The notes under the pieces are model-generated. The model saw only the letters and a program-made list of their open reading frames with translations, was not told the DNA's origin and did not search any database. From a bacterium (GTDB taxonomy: Bacteria; CSSED10-310; JAJRTK01): a stretch of DNA of 23,770 nt. This document shows positions 16,999 to 23,770 of this stretch, piece by piece. Position numbers and translations under genes: made by a program. Positions within the stretch are counted from its first letter, which is position 1. Each line of letters starts with the position of its first letter. The stretch is taken from positions 1 through 23,770 of the forward strand of contig JAJRTK010000215.1 in NCBI GenBank assembly GCA_024278345.1. Direction: 5' to 3'.

Positions 16999-17397
16999 AT
17001 GCGGCATCAACCTTGGAAGATACTGGGACTTTTTGTCCTCTTCGCCCTCCTTAGCACCCATTGTGCCACGGCCGGAAGCTGGGCGTTACTGGGCACGAAA
17101 ACCGTGAAGATCGTCGGAGAACGCGACGTGATTGTCGTCACGGGAGCCGAGGGAACCTTCAGCAAAATCAAGCTTCTGGTGAAACGCCGGGGCATCCACA
17201 TTGGAAAGATCGTCGTCCACTACGGCAACGGCACTTCCGCGAAAGTCGCCGTGCGCAAGTTCATTCCCGCCGGTGGCGAAACTCGGGCCATCGACCTCCC
17301 CGGAAACAAGAGAACCATCAAGAAGGTCGTCTTCCATTACAAGACCAAACGGGGAGCGAAAAGACGGGCCATCGTGGAACTCTTCGGGAAACACTGA
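16999..17397 (+). CDS. Small secreted protein of unknown function (DUF2541-like pattern)
   Basis: The predicted 132-residue product begins with a typical signal peptide: a basic start (MRHQPWK), a hydrophobic core (ILGLFVLFALL) and a likely cleavage after CATA. The Cys is not in a clear lipobox. The mature part of about 107 residues is basic and beta-strand-like: a GSWALLGTKTVKI opening, two strand pairs of the form 'IGKIVVHYGNG' and 'IKKVVFHYKTK', and GGETRAIDLPG between them. That layout resembles small periplasmic proteins of the DUF2541/YaaI kind, from memory only. ATG 16999 is preferred because AAAGGA sits about eight bases upstream; ATG 16981 in the same frame lacks a ribosome site and would add six residues. 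A 6-bp inverted repeat (GGAGGC at 16952, GCCTCC at 16969) lies just upstream. It follows a terminator, so it is probably transcribed separately. Confidence 0.75.
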   Translation: MRHQPWKILGLFVLFALLSTHCATAGSWALLGTKTVKIVGERDVIVVTGAEGTFSKIKLLVKRRGIHIGKIVVHYGNGTSAKVAVRKFIPAGGETRAIDLPGNKRTIKKVVFHYKTKRGAKRRAIVELFGKH

Positions 17398-17485
17398 GCC
17401 CGACTCGAACGATGGAGGATCAGACGCCTGACGGGAGATTTCCGCTCAAACGCCAGCTCTTCTTTGAGTTGGCTTCCGCTCCCGT

Positions 17486-17505
17486 CGGCGGCAATCCGTC
17501 CGCCG
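17486..17505. other. GC-rich inverted repeat between convergent genes
   Basis: CGGCGG (17486-17491) and CCGCCG (17500-17505) form a perfect 6-bp stem with an 8-base loop, lying between the secreted-protein gene and the converging meaB. No T-run follows on either strand, so it is not a classical terminator, though it could help end transcription from both sides. Confidence 0.3.
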
Positions 17506-17610
17506 CCACTCGCCCCTCATCCCCCTTGACCCAATCTCCATGCCCAAAAAGAGGAGAGGCCCACTAAAATCACAGCCGCCCTCCATGACATGACGCCAGC
17601 CAACTACCCG

Positions 17611-18633
17611 TCAGCTCTCTTTCCCCCCAAAGGCGCGCAACAACTCTTCGGCCGCCACCGAGGGGAGCATTCTCCCCGAAGAGACCTCACTCTCCAGCTC
17701 CGCCCGGAGCTCGGCTACGCCAGAGTGCGCCCGAAACCGCGTCAAAAGCCCCTCCTCCACGGATCTCCACATCCAGCTTAGAAGCTGTTGGCGGCGCTTC
17801 TTTGCCAGGAGCCCCTTCATCTCCAGCCGATGGCGGTGCTCCAGAACGCCATTCCAAAGCTCTTCCAGCCCTCGCTCCTCCAGGGCGCTACAGGTAAGAA
17901 CCCGTGGAACCGAATCCTTGCTGGCCCCGCGGAGCAACCGGAGAGCGCTGGTCCAGGCGCGCTGCTCCACAGCGGCATGCTGAGTGTTGGGGCCATCGGC
18001 CTTGTTGATGGCCACGAGATCCGCAAGCTCCATGATGCCGCGCTTGATCCCCTGGAGTTCGTCGCCACCGCCAACGAGCATCACAAGGAGAAAGCAGTCC
18101 ACCATCTCCGCCACCACGGTCTCGGACTGCCCTACACCAACGGTCTCGACGAAAACGACGTCGAAACCCGCCGCCTCGCAAAGAAGCATGAGCTCCCGCG
18201 TCCTGCTGGCCACCCCGCCCAGACTCCCCGCGCTGGGCGACGGCCGGATGAACGCTCGTTCGTCGGCCGCAAGACGATCCATGCGGGTTTTGTCCCCCAA
18301 GATGCTCCCCCCGGACAGGCCACTGGACGGGTCCACCGCCAGGACAGCCACACGCTGGCCACGGGTGGTCAAGCGGCTTCCAAGTGCGTCGATGAGCATG
18401 CTCTTCCCCGCTCCGGGAACCCCTGTAATCCCGACTCGGATCGCGCCGCCAGCCCGAGGTGCCAGGATCTCCAAGAGCTCTCGCGCACGCTCTCTGTGCC
18501 GGGGACTTGCGCTCTCCACCAGCGTCATGGCCCGCCCAAGGAGCGCCCGGTCCCCCGCAAGCACTCCCCGGGCCAGCTCCAAAGGCGGCAGCTCCCTCCG
18601 CCGCCCCGGTGGCTCCGGGCATTCATCTCTCAC
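17611..18633 (-). CDS. meaB: Methylmalonyl-CoA mutase-associated G-protein chaperone (MeaB/ArgK family)
   Basis: MeaB is a SIMIBI-class GTPase that gates cofactor B12 loading into methylmalonyl-CoA mutase and helps replace damaged cofactor. The 340 residues are close to family length. Motifs visible: Walker A GVPGAGKS (71-78), AVDPSS (99-104), [11 protein letters not shown] (108-118), ETVGVGQSE (163-171, switch region) and NKAD (210-213, guanine specificity), followed by a helical dimerisation arm at the C-terminus. The start is GTG at 18633, overlapping the TGA of mutB in the tetranucleotide GTGA. A strong Shine-Dalgarno (GGAGGAGG, complement of 18641-18648) lies seven bases upstream inside the mutB tail. 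Position and overlap directly after the mutase subunits support the assignment over the older 'arginine kinase transport' name. Its 3' end converges on the secreted-protein gene. Confidence 0.95.
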   Translation of the reverse strand: MRDECPEPPGRRRELPPLELARGVLAGDRALLGRAMTLVESASPRHRERARELLEILAPRAGGAIRVGITGVPGAGKSMLIDALGSRLTTRGQRVAVLAVDPSSGLSGGSILGDKTRMDRLAADERAFIRPSPSAGSLGGVASRTRELMLLCEAAGFDVVFVETVGVGQSETVVAEMVDCFLLVMLVGGGDELQGIKRGIMELADLVAINKADGPNTQHAAVEQRAWTSALRLLRGASKDSVPRVLTCSALEERGLEELWNGVLEHRHRLEMKGLLAKKRRQQLLSWMWRSVEEGLLTRFRAHSGVAELRAELESEVSSGRMLPSVAAEELLRAFGGKES

Positions 18634-21191
18634 GGCGATTCCTCCTCCGCCCCGGAGCCGGCCTCTTCCGCAACGACATCCTCCCCCCCGGAGCCGGCCT
18701 CTTCCGCAACGACATCCTCCGCCCCGGAGCCGGCCTCTCCTGCAACGACATCCTCCGCCCCGGAGCCGGCCTCTCCTGCAACGACATCCTCACAGCCCGC
18801 CAGACCGGCGTCGGCCACCGGCCCAGCGGCCCCACCGCCTCCTCCGTCAACGGCCTCGACCACGGGACCGCCAGACACGCCGCCTCCTCCGTCAACGGCC
18901 TCGACGCTGCCTATGCAGGATCGGGTCCCTTCCTCTCGCTCCCCCCACAAGACCCAGGATCGCTCCAGACCCACGCGGTGGCAGAGCGCTCCCAGCAGAT
19001 CCTCCGCAGCCCTCCCGATGGGCGTGCCGGGACCGAAGACCGCGGCGACCCCCATTTCCCGCAGCGGCCCCACATCACCGGGAGGAACCACACCGCCCAC
19101 CACCACAAGAATGTCCTGCCGCCCAAATCGCCGAAGCTCCCCCATGAGCTGGGGAACCAGCGTCAGATGCCCGGCGGCCAACGAGCTCACCCCCACCACG
19201 TGGACGTCGTTTTCCACCGCCTGCCGCGCCGTTTCCTCCGGCGTCTGGAAGAGCGGGCCAACATCGACGTCGAATCCCAGATCGGCGAAGCCCGTGGCCA
19301 CCACCTTCTGCCCTCGGTCGTGCCCATCCTGCCCCATCTTCGCCACCAAGATCCGAGGCCGGCGGCCCTCCATCTCCGCAAACCGCCCTGTCATCTCCCG
19401 AATTCGCTTTACAATCCCCTGCCCCACTTCTCCTCCATAAACGCCAGAAACCGTCCGGATCGCCGCTCTGTGCCGCCTGAAAACCTTCTCCAGGGCACTG
19501 CTGATCTCCCCAACCGTCGCCCAAAGCCGCGCCGCCTCCACGGAGGCCTCCAAAAGATTGCCCTCACCCTCTGCCGCGCATTGCTCCAGCTCCCGGAGCG
19601 ACCGGCACACCGCATCTTCATCCCGTTCCCGCCGCAGCCGCTCCAATCTGGCGACCTGCGCCTCCCTCACGGCGCGATTGTCCACCTTCAGGATCTCCAT
19701 GTCACTGGCCTCATCCTCTTCGGCCACACCCCGGTTGACACCCAAGATCACCTGCCGCCCGGAATCGATCCGCGCCTGTGTCCGCGCCGCCGCCTCCTCG
19801 ATCCGCATCTTGGGAAGCCCGCTCTCGATGGCCCGCGCCATGCCGCCCAGATCCTCCACCTCCCGAATATGCTCCCACGCCCGAAGATAGAGGTCATGGG
19901 TCAACTGCTCCACGGCATGGCTCCCGCCCCAAGGATCGACGATGCGACAGCTCCCGGTCTCGTGCTGCAAGAAAAGTTGCGTATTCCGCGCCAACCGGGC
20001 ACTGAAATCGGTGGGCAACGCCAAGGCCTCGTCCAACGCATTGGTGTGGAGCGACTGCGTATGACCATGAACGGCGGCCATCGCCTCCAGACAGGTGCGG
20101 ACCACGTTGTTGAACGGCTCTTGCGCCGTCAAGCTCCAGCCCGAGGTCTGACAGTGAGCCCGAAGAGAAAAGCTCTTGGGGTTCCGAGGCTCGAATGGGC
20201 GCATGAGGCAAGCCCAAAGATATCGCGCCGCACGCAGCTTCGCCACCTCCAGGAAGTAATTCATGCCCACGCCCCAAAAGAAGGAAAGCCGGGGCGCGAA
20301 AGCATCCACATCCAGCCCGGCAGCCACCCCGGCCCGAACGTATTCAATGCCGTCGGCAAGAGTATAAGCCAGTTCCAGGTCCACCGTCGCCCCCGCCTCC
20401 TGCATGTGGTATCCGGAAATGCTGATGCTGTTGAAACGAGGCATCTTCCGTGACGTAAAGGCGAAAATATCCGACACGATCCGCATGGACGGCCCCGGAG
20501 GATAAATATAAGTATTCCGAACCATGAACTCCTTGAGGATGTCGTTCTGGATTGTCCCACTCAGCTTCCCAACCGGAACCCCCTGCTCCTCCGCCGCCAC
20601 GATATAGAGCGCCATGATGGGCAATACGGCGCCATTCATGGTCATGGAAACGCTCATCTTGTCCAGAGGGATCCCCTCGAAGAGAATCCGCATGTCCAGG
20701 ATCGAATCGATGGCAACCCCGGCCATCCCCACATCTCCAGCCACCCGCGGATGATCCGAATCATAGCCCCGGTGCGTCGGCAGGTCGAAGGCAATGGACA
20801 ACCCCCTCTGCCCCGACGCCAGGTTCCGCCGGTAAAAAGCGTTGCTCTCTTCCGCCGTGGAATAGCCCGCATATTGCCGAATCGTCCAGGGCCGAAGGCA
20901 ATACATCGTCCGGTAGGGTCCGCGAACGAACGGAGGATAGCCCGGCATCGTCCCAAGATGCGGAATCCCCTCCAAATCCTCCGAAACGTAGCGAGGCCGC
21001 AGCCCAATGCCTTCTGGAAGCTCCTTCACACCCTGGTGATGGTCTTCTTGGGTTGCGTTCCGCGCCCATCGCTCGCCTCCGCTGCGCGCTGGCCGCCCCT
21101 CACCACCCACAAGCCTACGCTCCAAGCCGCCAAAAACAGAAACCCGCCTGGAATCGAAATCGAACTCCGAAAAATTGGGAATCCTACTCAT
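18630..21191 (-). CDS. mutB: Methylmalonyl-CoA mutase large (catalytic, B12-binding) subunit with an extended C-terminal repeat tail
   Basis: This catalytic subunit interconverts (R)-methylmalonyl-CoA and succinyl-CoA with adenosylcobalamin. Of 853 residues, the first ~600 form the TIM barrel and substrate site. Y97 (in [10 protein letters not shown]) and THRGYDSD (139-146) match methylmalonyl-CoA mutase, not isobutyryl-CoA mutase. The cobalamin domain has DGHDRG (622-627, lower axial ligand H624), GVSSLAAGH and GGVVP. The enzyme part ends near 740, the usual family length. About 110 extra residues follow, rich in Gly, Ala, Glu and Val and made of short repeats. The true start is ATG 21191, with GGGAGGAG (complement of 21198-21205) six bases upstream. 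The frame remains open further 5', but that part overlaps mutA and is unlike the family. The start overlaps the mutA stop by eight bases, and its stop overlaps meaB. Confidence 0.96.
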   Translation of the reverse strand: MSRIPNFSEFDFDSRRVSVFGGLERRLVGGEGRPARSGGERWARNATQEDHHQGVKELPEGIGLRPRYVSEDLEGIPHLGTMPGYPPFVRGPYRTMYCLRPWTIRQYAGYSTAEESNAFYRRNLASGQRGLSIAFDLPTHRGYDSDHPRVAGDVGMAGVAIDSILDMRILFEGIPLDKMSVSMTMNGAVLPIMALYIVAAEEQGVPVGKLSGTIQNDILKEFMVRNTYIYPPGPSMRIVSDIFAFTSRKMPRFNSISISGYHMQEAGATVDLELAYTLADGIEYVRAGVAAGLDVDAFAPRLSFFWGVGMNYFLEVAKLRAARYLWACLMRPFEPRNPKSFSLRAHCQTSGWSLTAQEPFNNVVRTCLEAMAAVHGHTQSLHTNALDEALALPTDFSARLARNTQLFLQHETGSCRIVDPWGGSHAVEQLTHDLYLRAWEHIREVEDLGGMARAIESGLPKMRIEEAAARTQARIDSGRQVILGVNRGVAEEDEASDMEILKVDNRAVREAQVARLERLRRERDEDAVCRSLRELEQCAAEGEGNLLEASVEAARLWATVGEISSALEKVFRRHRAAIRTVSGVYGGEVGQGIVKRIREMTGRFAEMEGRRPRILVAKMGQDGHDRGQKVVATGFADLGFDVDVGPLFQTPEETARQAVENDVHVVGVSSLAAGHLTLVPQLMGELRRFGRQDILVVVGGVVPPGDVGPLREMGVAAVFGPGTPIGRAAEDLLGALCHRVGLERSWVLWGEREEGTRSCIGSVEAVDGGGGVSGGPVVEAVDGGGGGAAGPVADAGLAGCEDVVAGEAGSGAEDVVAGEAGSGAEDVVAEEAGSGGEDVVAEEAGSGAEEESP
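18641..18648 (-). promoter_or_regulatory. Shine-Dalgarno of meaB inside the mutB coding tail
   Basis: On the minus strand this reads GGAGGAGG, seven bases before the GTG at 18633. The same bases encode the Glu-rich end of MutB (AEEESP, then stop). This site decides the otherwise ambiguous GTG start. Confidence 0.75.
18649..18792 (-). repeat. Four 36-bp tandem repeats encoding the MutB tail
   Basis: Four units start at 18649, 18685, 18721 and 18757 on the plus strand (core GGAGCCGGCCTCT). They differ at only a few bases. On the minus strand each encodes the 12-residue unit EDVVAxEAGSGA (once GSGG). In frame, near-identical and outside the conserved enzyme, this points to recent slippage or duplication. 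Confidence 0.9.
18835..18905 (-). repeat. Duplicated 26-bp segment in the MutB tail
   Basis: The same 26-base sequence occurs at 18835-18860 and 18880-18905, 45 bases apart and in frame. On the minus strand it encodes VEAVDGGGG each time. Together with the 36-bp array it makes almost the whole tail repetitive. Confidence 0.8.
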
Positions 21192-23355
21192 GATCCGCTC
21201 CTCCCGCTCTCCCGGAACCAGATGCCAGCCACTCCCGCTCGTAGGGTTCCGCATCCCGAAGAGGCCTGAAAGGCGGGATCTCCGGCCCCACCGCACTCCC
21301 GGCCACCGCCGCCTCGATCTGGCCCAGGCTGGCGCCAGCCCTGGCCGCCTCCAGAGCCGTCTCAAACGTGGCTCCCGAACCGGCGGCCTCTTCCCGAAGC
21401 CGCTCCAGGAAGAGCCGGACACTCTTCTCCGTCACGCCGTATTTGGCCTCACTCAACGCCAACCCCGCATCAGGATGGGAAGCTGGTGAACCATCCCCAC
21501 CTCCCTGGCCCCACAATTGAGAGGCCCGGGCATCTTCTCCCAGGCCGCCGGGTTCAGTGCCGCAGTCCCGGCCTTCCCCCGGGCCAGCGGCGGAGGGCCC
21601 GGTCGGTTCTGTGCCGTGATCCCGCTTTTTGTCCAGGCCAGAGCCGGAAAGCCGGACTTCCCGAGCATCTGCTCCAGAGCGGTCGGATTCGATCCCGTGG
21701 AGGCGCCCTTCGTCCAGGCCAGAGCCGGAAAGCCCGCCGCCAGCTCCAGAAGCCAGGGCACCAGGGAAAGCCGGCGCCTCCTCGTGGGGATCGGGAAAGA
21801 TCGTCACCCCGACAATAGAGTGCCGCACCGCCTCAGCCTCCAGGTCACATCTCTCCCGGCTACCAGAGTCGCCACGCGCCACACCCCGCCCGGCGCCCTT
21901 TCCTTCGGCCAAGCCCTCACGCTTTCCCTGGTTCCTGGCCTCTCGAACCCCCAGGCCCCGCTCCTCCGGACACTCCAGAACCCATCGGTGAATCGTGCCC
22001 TTCTCAAGAGCAGCCGCCATGCCGCCCTGACCCTCGATCTCCTGGAACATACCCCAAGCCAGCCGGGCAAGGCGGTCGGTAAGCGCTTCCACGGCATAGC
22101 TCCCAGCCGCGGGATCGGCTATCCTGCCAAGCCCGGCCTCCTCGGACAAGATCTTCTGGGTATTCAGCGCCATCTTCAGGCCCAACCGGCTCGTTTCGGG
22201 GCGAAGCTCGTCGTACGGGGTTGTCAGAATCCCGTCTGCGCCGCCGGTGACCGCCGCAAAGGTCTCCGCTGTCACCCGCAGGAGGTTGACCCAAGGATCC
22301 CGGATCGTCTTCGTCCGGGGCGAACAGCGTGCGTACACGGGAACCGCCTGAACCAGGCCCACCCCACAACCGTGGAGCATCTTGCCCCAAAGAATCCGCG
22401 CCGCCCGAAGCTTGGCCATCTCCACGAAGATATCCGTGTCCACCCCAAAAAGGAGCATACTGCTCTCGCGGACGCTCTCCAGCGCCACCCCCTGGCTCTC
22501 CAGCCGGCGAAACACCTCCACCGCCGTCGCCAGCATCACCGCCAGCTCCAGAGTGGGACTTGCACCGGCGGAATGGTACGGCAACGTCGAAACCAGGAGC
22601 ACCCGCATCCCCGGTGCATGGACCAAGCTCCACTGGACAAGCCGGGCAAGTCGGTCGAAAGCGGCGTCATCGGGAAGCCTTCCGCCCTCCACGGCCACCG
22701 CGCCAAAAGGATCGGCGCAAAACCCGCCGAGCGCCGCGGCCAAACCGCCATCCGGACCACTAGCCAAAGCCGCCAACAGCGCGGCGGCTCCAAAAAAGCC
22801 CGTACCTCCATCCAGATAGAGAGCCGTCTTTTCCGACTCCACGCCCTCCAGCACCTGGGAGAGCTTCTTCAGGTTCAACTCCCTGGCCGCCGAGAGACCG
22901 CTCCCATTGGAAACTCCGGAACCGAGCCACAGGGCATCCGCTCCCCGAACCAAGAAGAGATCCCAGGCTCCCGCCGCCGCTTTCAGGTCAGCGAGGCCGA
23001 TCTCTTGAACCGATTGCCACCCACGCCCGGGACCCCCGCGGCCATCACCGGAAAGCTCCCGATCCTGAATCCGCGGCTCCGGGGAACCTGGCCGCTCAGC
23101 CGCCGCGGCACCGGCTTCTGTCTCCTGCATCCGCGCCTCCAGGGAACGAGGCCCAGGCCGCTCCCCTCCCCTTCTCCCGACTCCGGGAAGAAACTCCTCC
23201 GTAAAAAGAGGAGAGACTCGCAAACCGCCGGGCAAAACTCTGAGCAGCCGCTCGTGGAACAAACTGCCCCGAAGATCCTTCTCTACCCCGCTCCGCCATT
23301 CCTCCGACAAAATCCGAGGAAAACCACCCATATCTTGGAACATCGATTCATCCAT
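21184..23355 (-). CDS. mutA: Methylmalonyl-CoA mutase small subunit, with low-complexity inserts and no B12-like domain
   Basis: The small subunit pairs with MutB and is normally non-catalytic. The 723 residues contain a recognisable mutase barrel: [71 protein letters not shown] and [13 protein letters not shown]. Residues about 57-118 ([17 protein letters not shown]...) replace the usual short linker with low-complexity sequence. A second insert precedes [10 protein letters not shown] (near 510) and a third, repetitive one spans about 537-620. The protein ends about 20 residues after [10 protein letters not shown], the point where the degenerate cobalamin-like domain of many small subunits would begin, so that domain is absent. 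Start ATG 23355 has AGAGGA eight bases upstream. An in-frame ATG at 23343 is an alternative. The stop overlaps the mutB start. The inserts make it longer than usual despite the missing domain. Confidence 0.93.
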   Translation of the reverse strand: MDESMFQDMGGFPRILSEEWRSGVEKDLRGSLFHERLLRVLPGGLRVSPLFTEEFLPGVGRRGGERPGPRSLEARMQETEAGAAAAERPGSPEPRIQDRELSGDGRGGPGRGWQSVQEIGLADLKAAAGAWDLFLVRGADALWLGSGVSNGSGLSAARELNLKKLSQVLEGVESEKTALYLDGGTGFFGAAALLAALASGPDGGLAAALGGFCADPFGAVAVEGGRLPDDAAFDRLARLVQWSLVHAPGMRVLLVSTLPYHSAGASPTLELAVMLATAVEVFRRLESQGVALESVRESSMLLFGVDTDIFVEMAKLRAARILWGKMLHGCGVGLVQAVPVYARCSPRTKTIRDPWVNLLRVTAETFAAVTGGADGILTTPYDELRPETSRLGLKMALNTQKILSEEAGLGRIADPAAGSYAVEALTDRLARLAWGMFQEIEGQGGMAAALEKGTIHRWVLECPEERGLGVREARNQGKREGLAEGKGAGRGVARGDSGSRERCDLEAEAVRHSIVGVTIFPDPHEEAPAFPGALASGAGGGLSGSGLDEGRLHGIESDRSGADAREVRLSGSGLDKKRDHGTEPTGPSAAGPGEGRDCGTEPGGLGEDARASQLWGQGGGDGSPASHPDAGLALSEAKYGVTEKSVRLFLERLREEAAGSGATFETALEAARAGASLGQIEAAVAGSAVGPEIPPFRPLRDAEPYEREWLASGSGRAGGADHE
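21198..21205 (-). promoter_or_regulatory. Shine-Dalgarno fixing the mutB start
   Basis: The minus strand reads GGGAGGAG six bases before ATG 21191. It lies within the last codons of mutA and rules out the longer upstream reading of mutB. Confidence 0.75.
21549..21734 (-). repeat. Imperfect tandem repeats within the MutA insert
   Basis: A shared block (GTCCAGGCCAGAGCCGGAAA on the plus strand) occurs at 21631 and 21712, 81 bases apart. A more diverged, shorter third unit begins near 21549. On the minus strand they encode repeats such as [17 protein letters not shown] and [16 protein letters not shown]. The array remains in frame with MutA. Confidence 0.7.
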
Positions 23356-23606
23356 CCGCTTGATCCTCTACAACACTGAATACCCCGTTCTTTGATCATC
23401 CAGGCCTTCGTTTCCTCGCTCTTGACCTGCCCTTGCCTCCACCTGACGACTACCTGAAGTTCCCCTTCTTGGCCAATCCAATAAACTCGGAACTCTCATC
23501 ACGTCTCTACCGCGGCAGCCGATCCATCGGTGGCGCCTTCGGCAGCTCTCGCTGACGCTCGGCCCCCACCGGCGTCCTCGTCGGGCGGCTCCTCGACGGT
23601 CTGCAT

Positions 23607-23639
23607 GGGTGGGTTGAGGTGGGTTGATGGGTGGGTTGA
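23607..23639 (+). repeat. G-rich tandem array (GTGGGTTGA units), possible G-quadruplex
   Basis: Three copies of a GTGGGTTGA-like unit lie back to back. Five runs of three G start at 23607, 23611, 23621, 23629 and 23633, separated by 1, 7, 5 and 1 bases. That meets the usual G3+N1-7 rule for a quadruplex on the plus strand, which is the template strand for mutA. Confidence 0.55.
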
Positions 23640-23657
23640 AAAACCGGGTATCCACTT

Positions 23658-23675
23658 ACCATGAAAGTACATGGT
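23658..23675. promoter_or_regulatory. Perfect 6-bp inverted repeat upstream of mutA (possible operator)
   Basis: ACCATG (23658-23663) and CATGGT (23670-23675) are perfect complements separated by six bases. The size and symmetry fit a dimeric regulator site, but such short repeats also occur by chance. It is about 300 bases upstream of the mutA start. Confidence 0.25.
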
Positions 23676-23700
23676 TAAATCCATCTTCGACGGCGTGGTT

Positions 23701-23717
23701 ATGGCGCTCGGCGCCAT
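23701..23717. other. Perfect 7-bp hairpin near the right edge
   Basis: ATGGCGC (23701-23707) and GCGCCAT (23711-23717) pair perfectly around a TCG loop. No T-run follows on either strand, so it is not a classical terminator. Its role is unknown. Confidence 0.35.
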
Positions 23718-23770
23718 TCACTTTCATCTTCCGGGGTGTGGTCGCCGGGATCATGCTCGTTAAGCCGGGA

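Larger units (their letters stand above)
23356..23770. other. Non-coding region upstream of mutA
   Basis: This 415-base stretch holds no convincing gene. The small open frames here (for example minus strand 23368-23655 and 23499-23717) have proline/arginine-rich or biased translations and no good ribosome site. It contains a G-rich tandem array (23607-23639) and two inverted repeats (23658-23675, 23701-23717). The promoter of the mutA-mutB-meaB cluster should be here, but no clear -35/-10 pair on the minus strand could be defended. Confidence 0.6.

Noticed and set aside
18649-18792. Regular 36-bp repeats considered as a CRISPR array
   Set aside because: The units are directly adjacent with no spacers, stay in frame within mutB and have no cas genes nearby.
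17788-20453. Long plus-strand open frames (550 and 664 codons) opposite meaB and mutB
   Set aside because: They lie antisense to MeaB and MutB, whose motifs are complete. Their translations are low-complexity Pro/Arg/Ser sequence partly produced by reading the 36-bp repeats in other frames.
21192-21422. 77-residue N-terminal extension of MutB
   Set aside because: It overlaps the end of mutA out of frame and is Arg-rich. A strong Shine-Dalgarno fixes ATG 21191.
21517-23379. 620-codon open frame on the plus strand opposite mutA
   Set aside because: It is antisense to a clearly recognised mutase subunit. Its translation is Arg/Pro/Ser-rich without any domain, and long antisense frames are expected in GC-rich codon usage.
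23368-23717. Small minus-strand frames (95 and 72 codons) upstream of mutA
   Set aside because: Translations are biased (Arg, Ala, Pro) and partly come from the G-rich repeat. No motif or convincing ribosome site was seen.

Overview
The window looks like chromosomal DNA from a GC-rich, diderm (LPS-exporting), non-enteric bacterium. An Acidobacteriota or deltaproteobacterial-type lineage fits best. This rests on four features: the nadC-birA-coaX order, a response regulator with a conserved C-terminal tail, a fused LptF/LptG permease, and a Ser/Thr kinase next to large envelope-type proteins. The taxonomic call is inference. No RNA gene, IS element, CRISPR array or phage gene was seen.

Left edge (1-264): the repetitive acidic, Thr/Pro-rich C-terminus of a gene that starts outside the window. 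After a gap carrying a good sigma70-type promoter (345-374), one long rightward run of nine genes extends to 16771. It begins with a response regulator. Three cofactor genes follow: nadC (NAD synthesis), birA (biotin attachment) and coaX (pantothenate kinase, CoA synthesis). Then come an unrecognised conserved-looking protein and lptFG, one polypeptide with both halves of the LPS-export permease. Three large, little-described genes end the run: a GT-C glycosyltransferase fused to two PA14-like modules and an NHL-like propeller; an 871-residue beta-rich protein with faint alpha-2-macroglobulin resemblance; and a Ser/Thr kinase with a zinc ribbon, two membrane segments and a helical tail. The last two overlap by four bases, so they are probably translationally coupled. 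A likely intrinsic terminator lies about 100 bases downstream.

A small secreted protein gene (16999-17397, +) follows. It converges on a leftward, tightly overlapping cluster: mutA, mutB and meaB. These encode the two subunits of B12-dependent methylmalonyl-CoA mutase and its G-protein chaperone. The CoA, biotin and mutase genes would suit propionyl-CoA/methylmalonyl-CoA metabolism, but no carboxylase or epimerase is present here. Both mutase subunits are unusual. MutA has low-complexity repetitive inserts and stops where the degenerate B12-like domain normally begins. MutB carries a repetitive tail of about 100 residues whose last codons form the Shine-Dalgarno of meaB.

Right edge (23356-23770): no convincing gene, but a G-rich tandem array and two short inverted repeats upstream of mutA.

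The best candidate for an undescribed system is the glycosyltransferase / macroglobulin-like / kinase trio at 7822-16771, next to the LPS export permease. A recurring theme is in-frame tandem repeat expansion in several unrelated genes.
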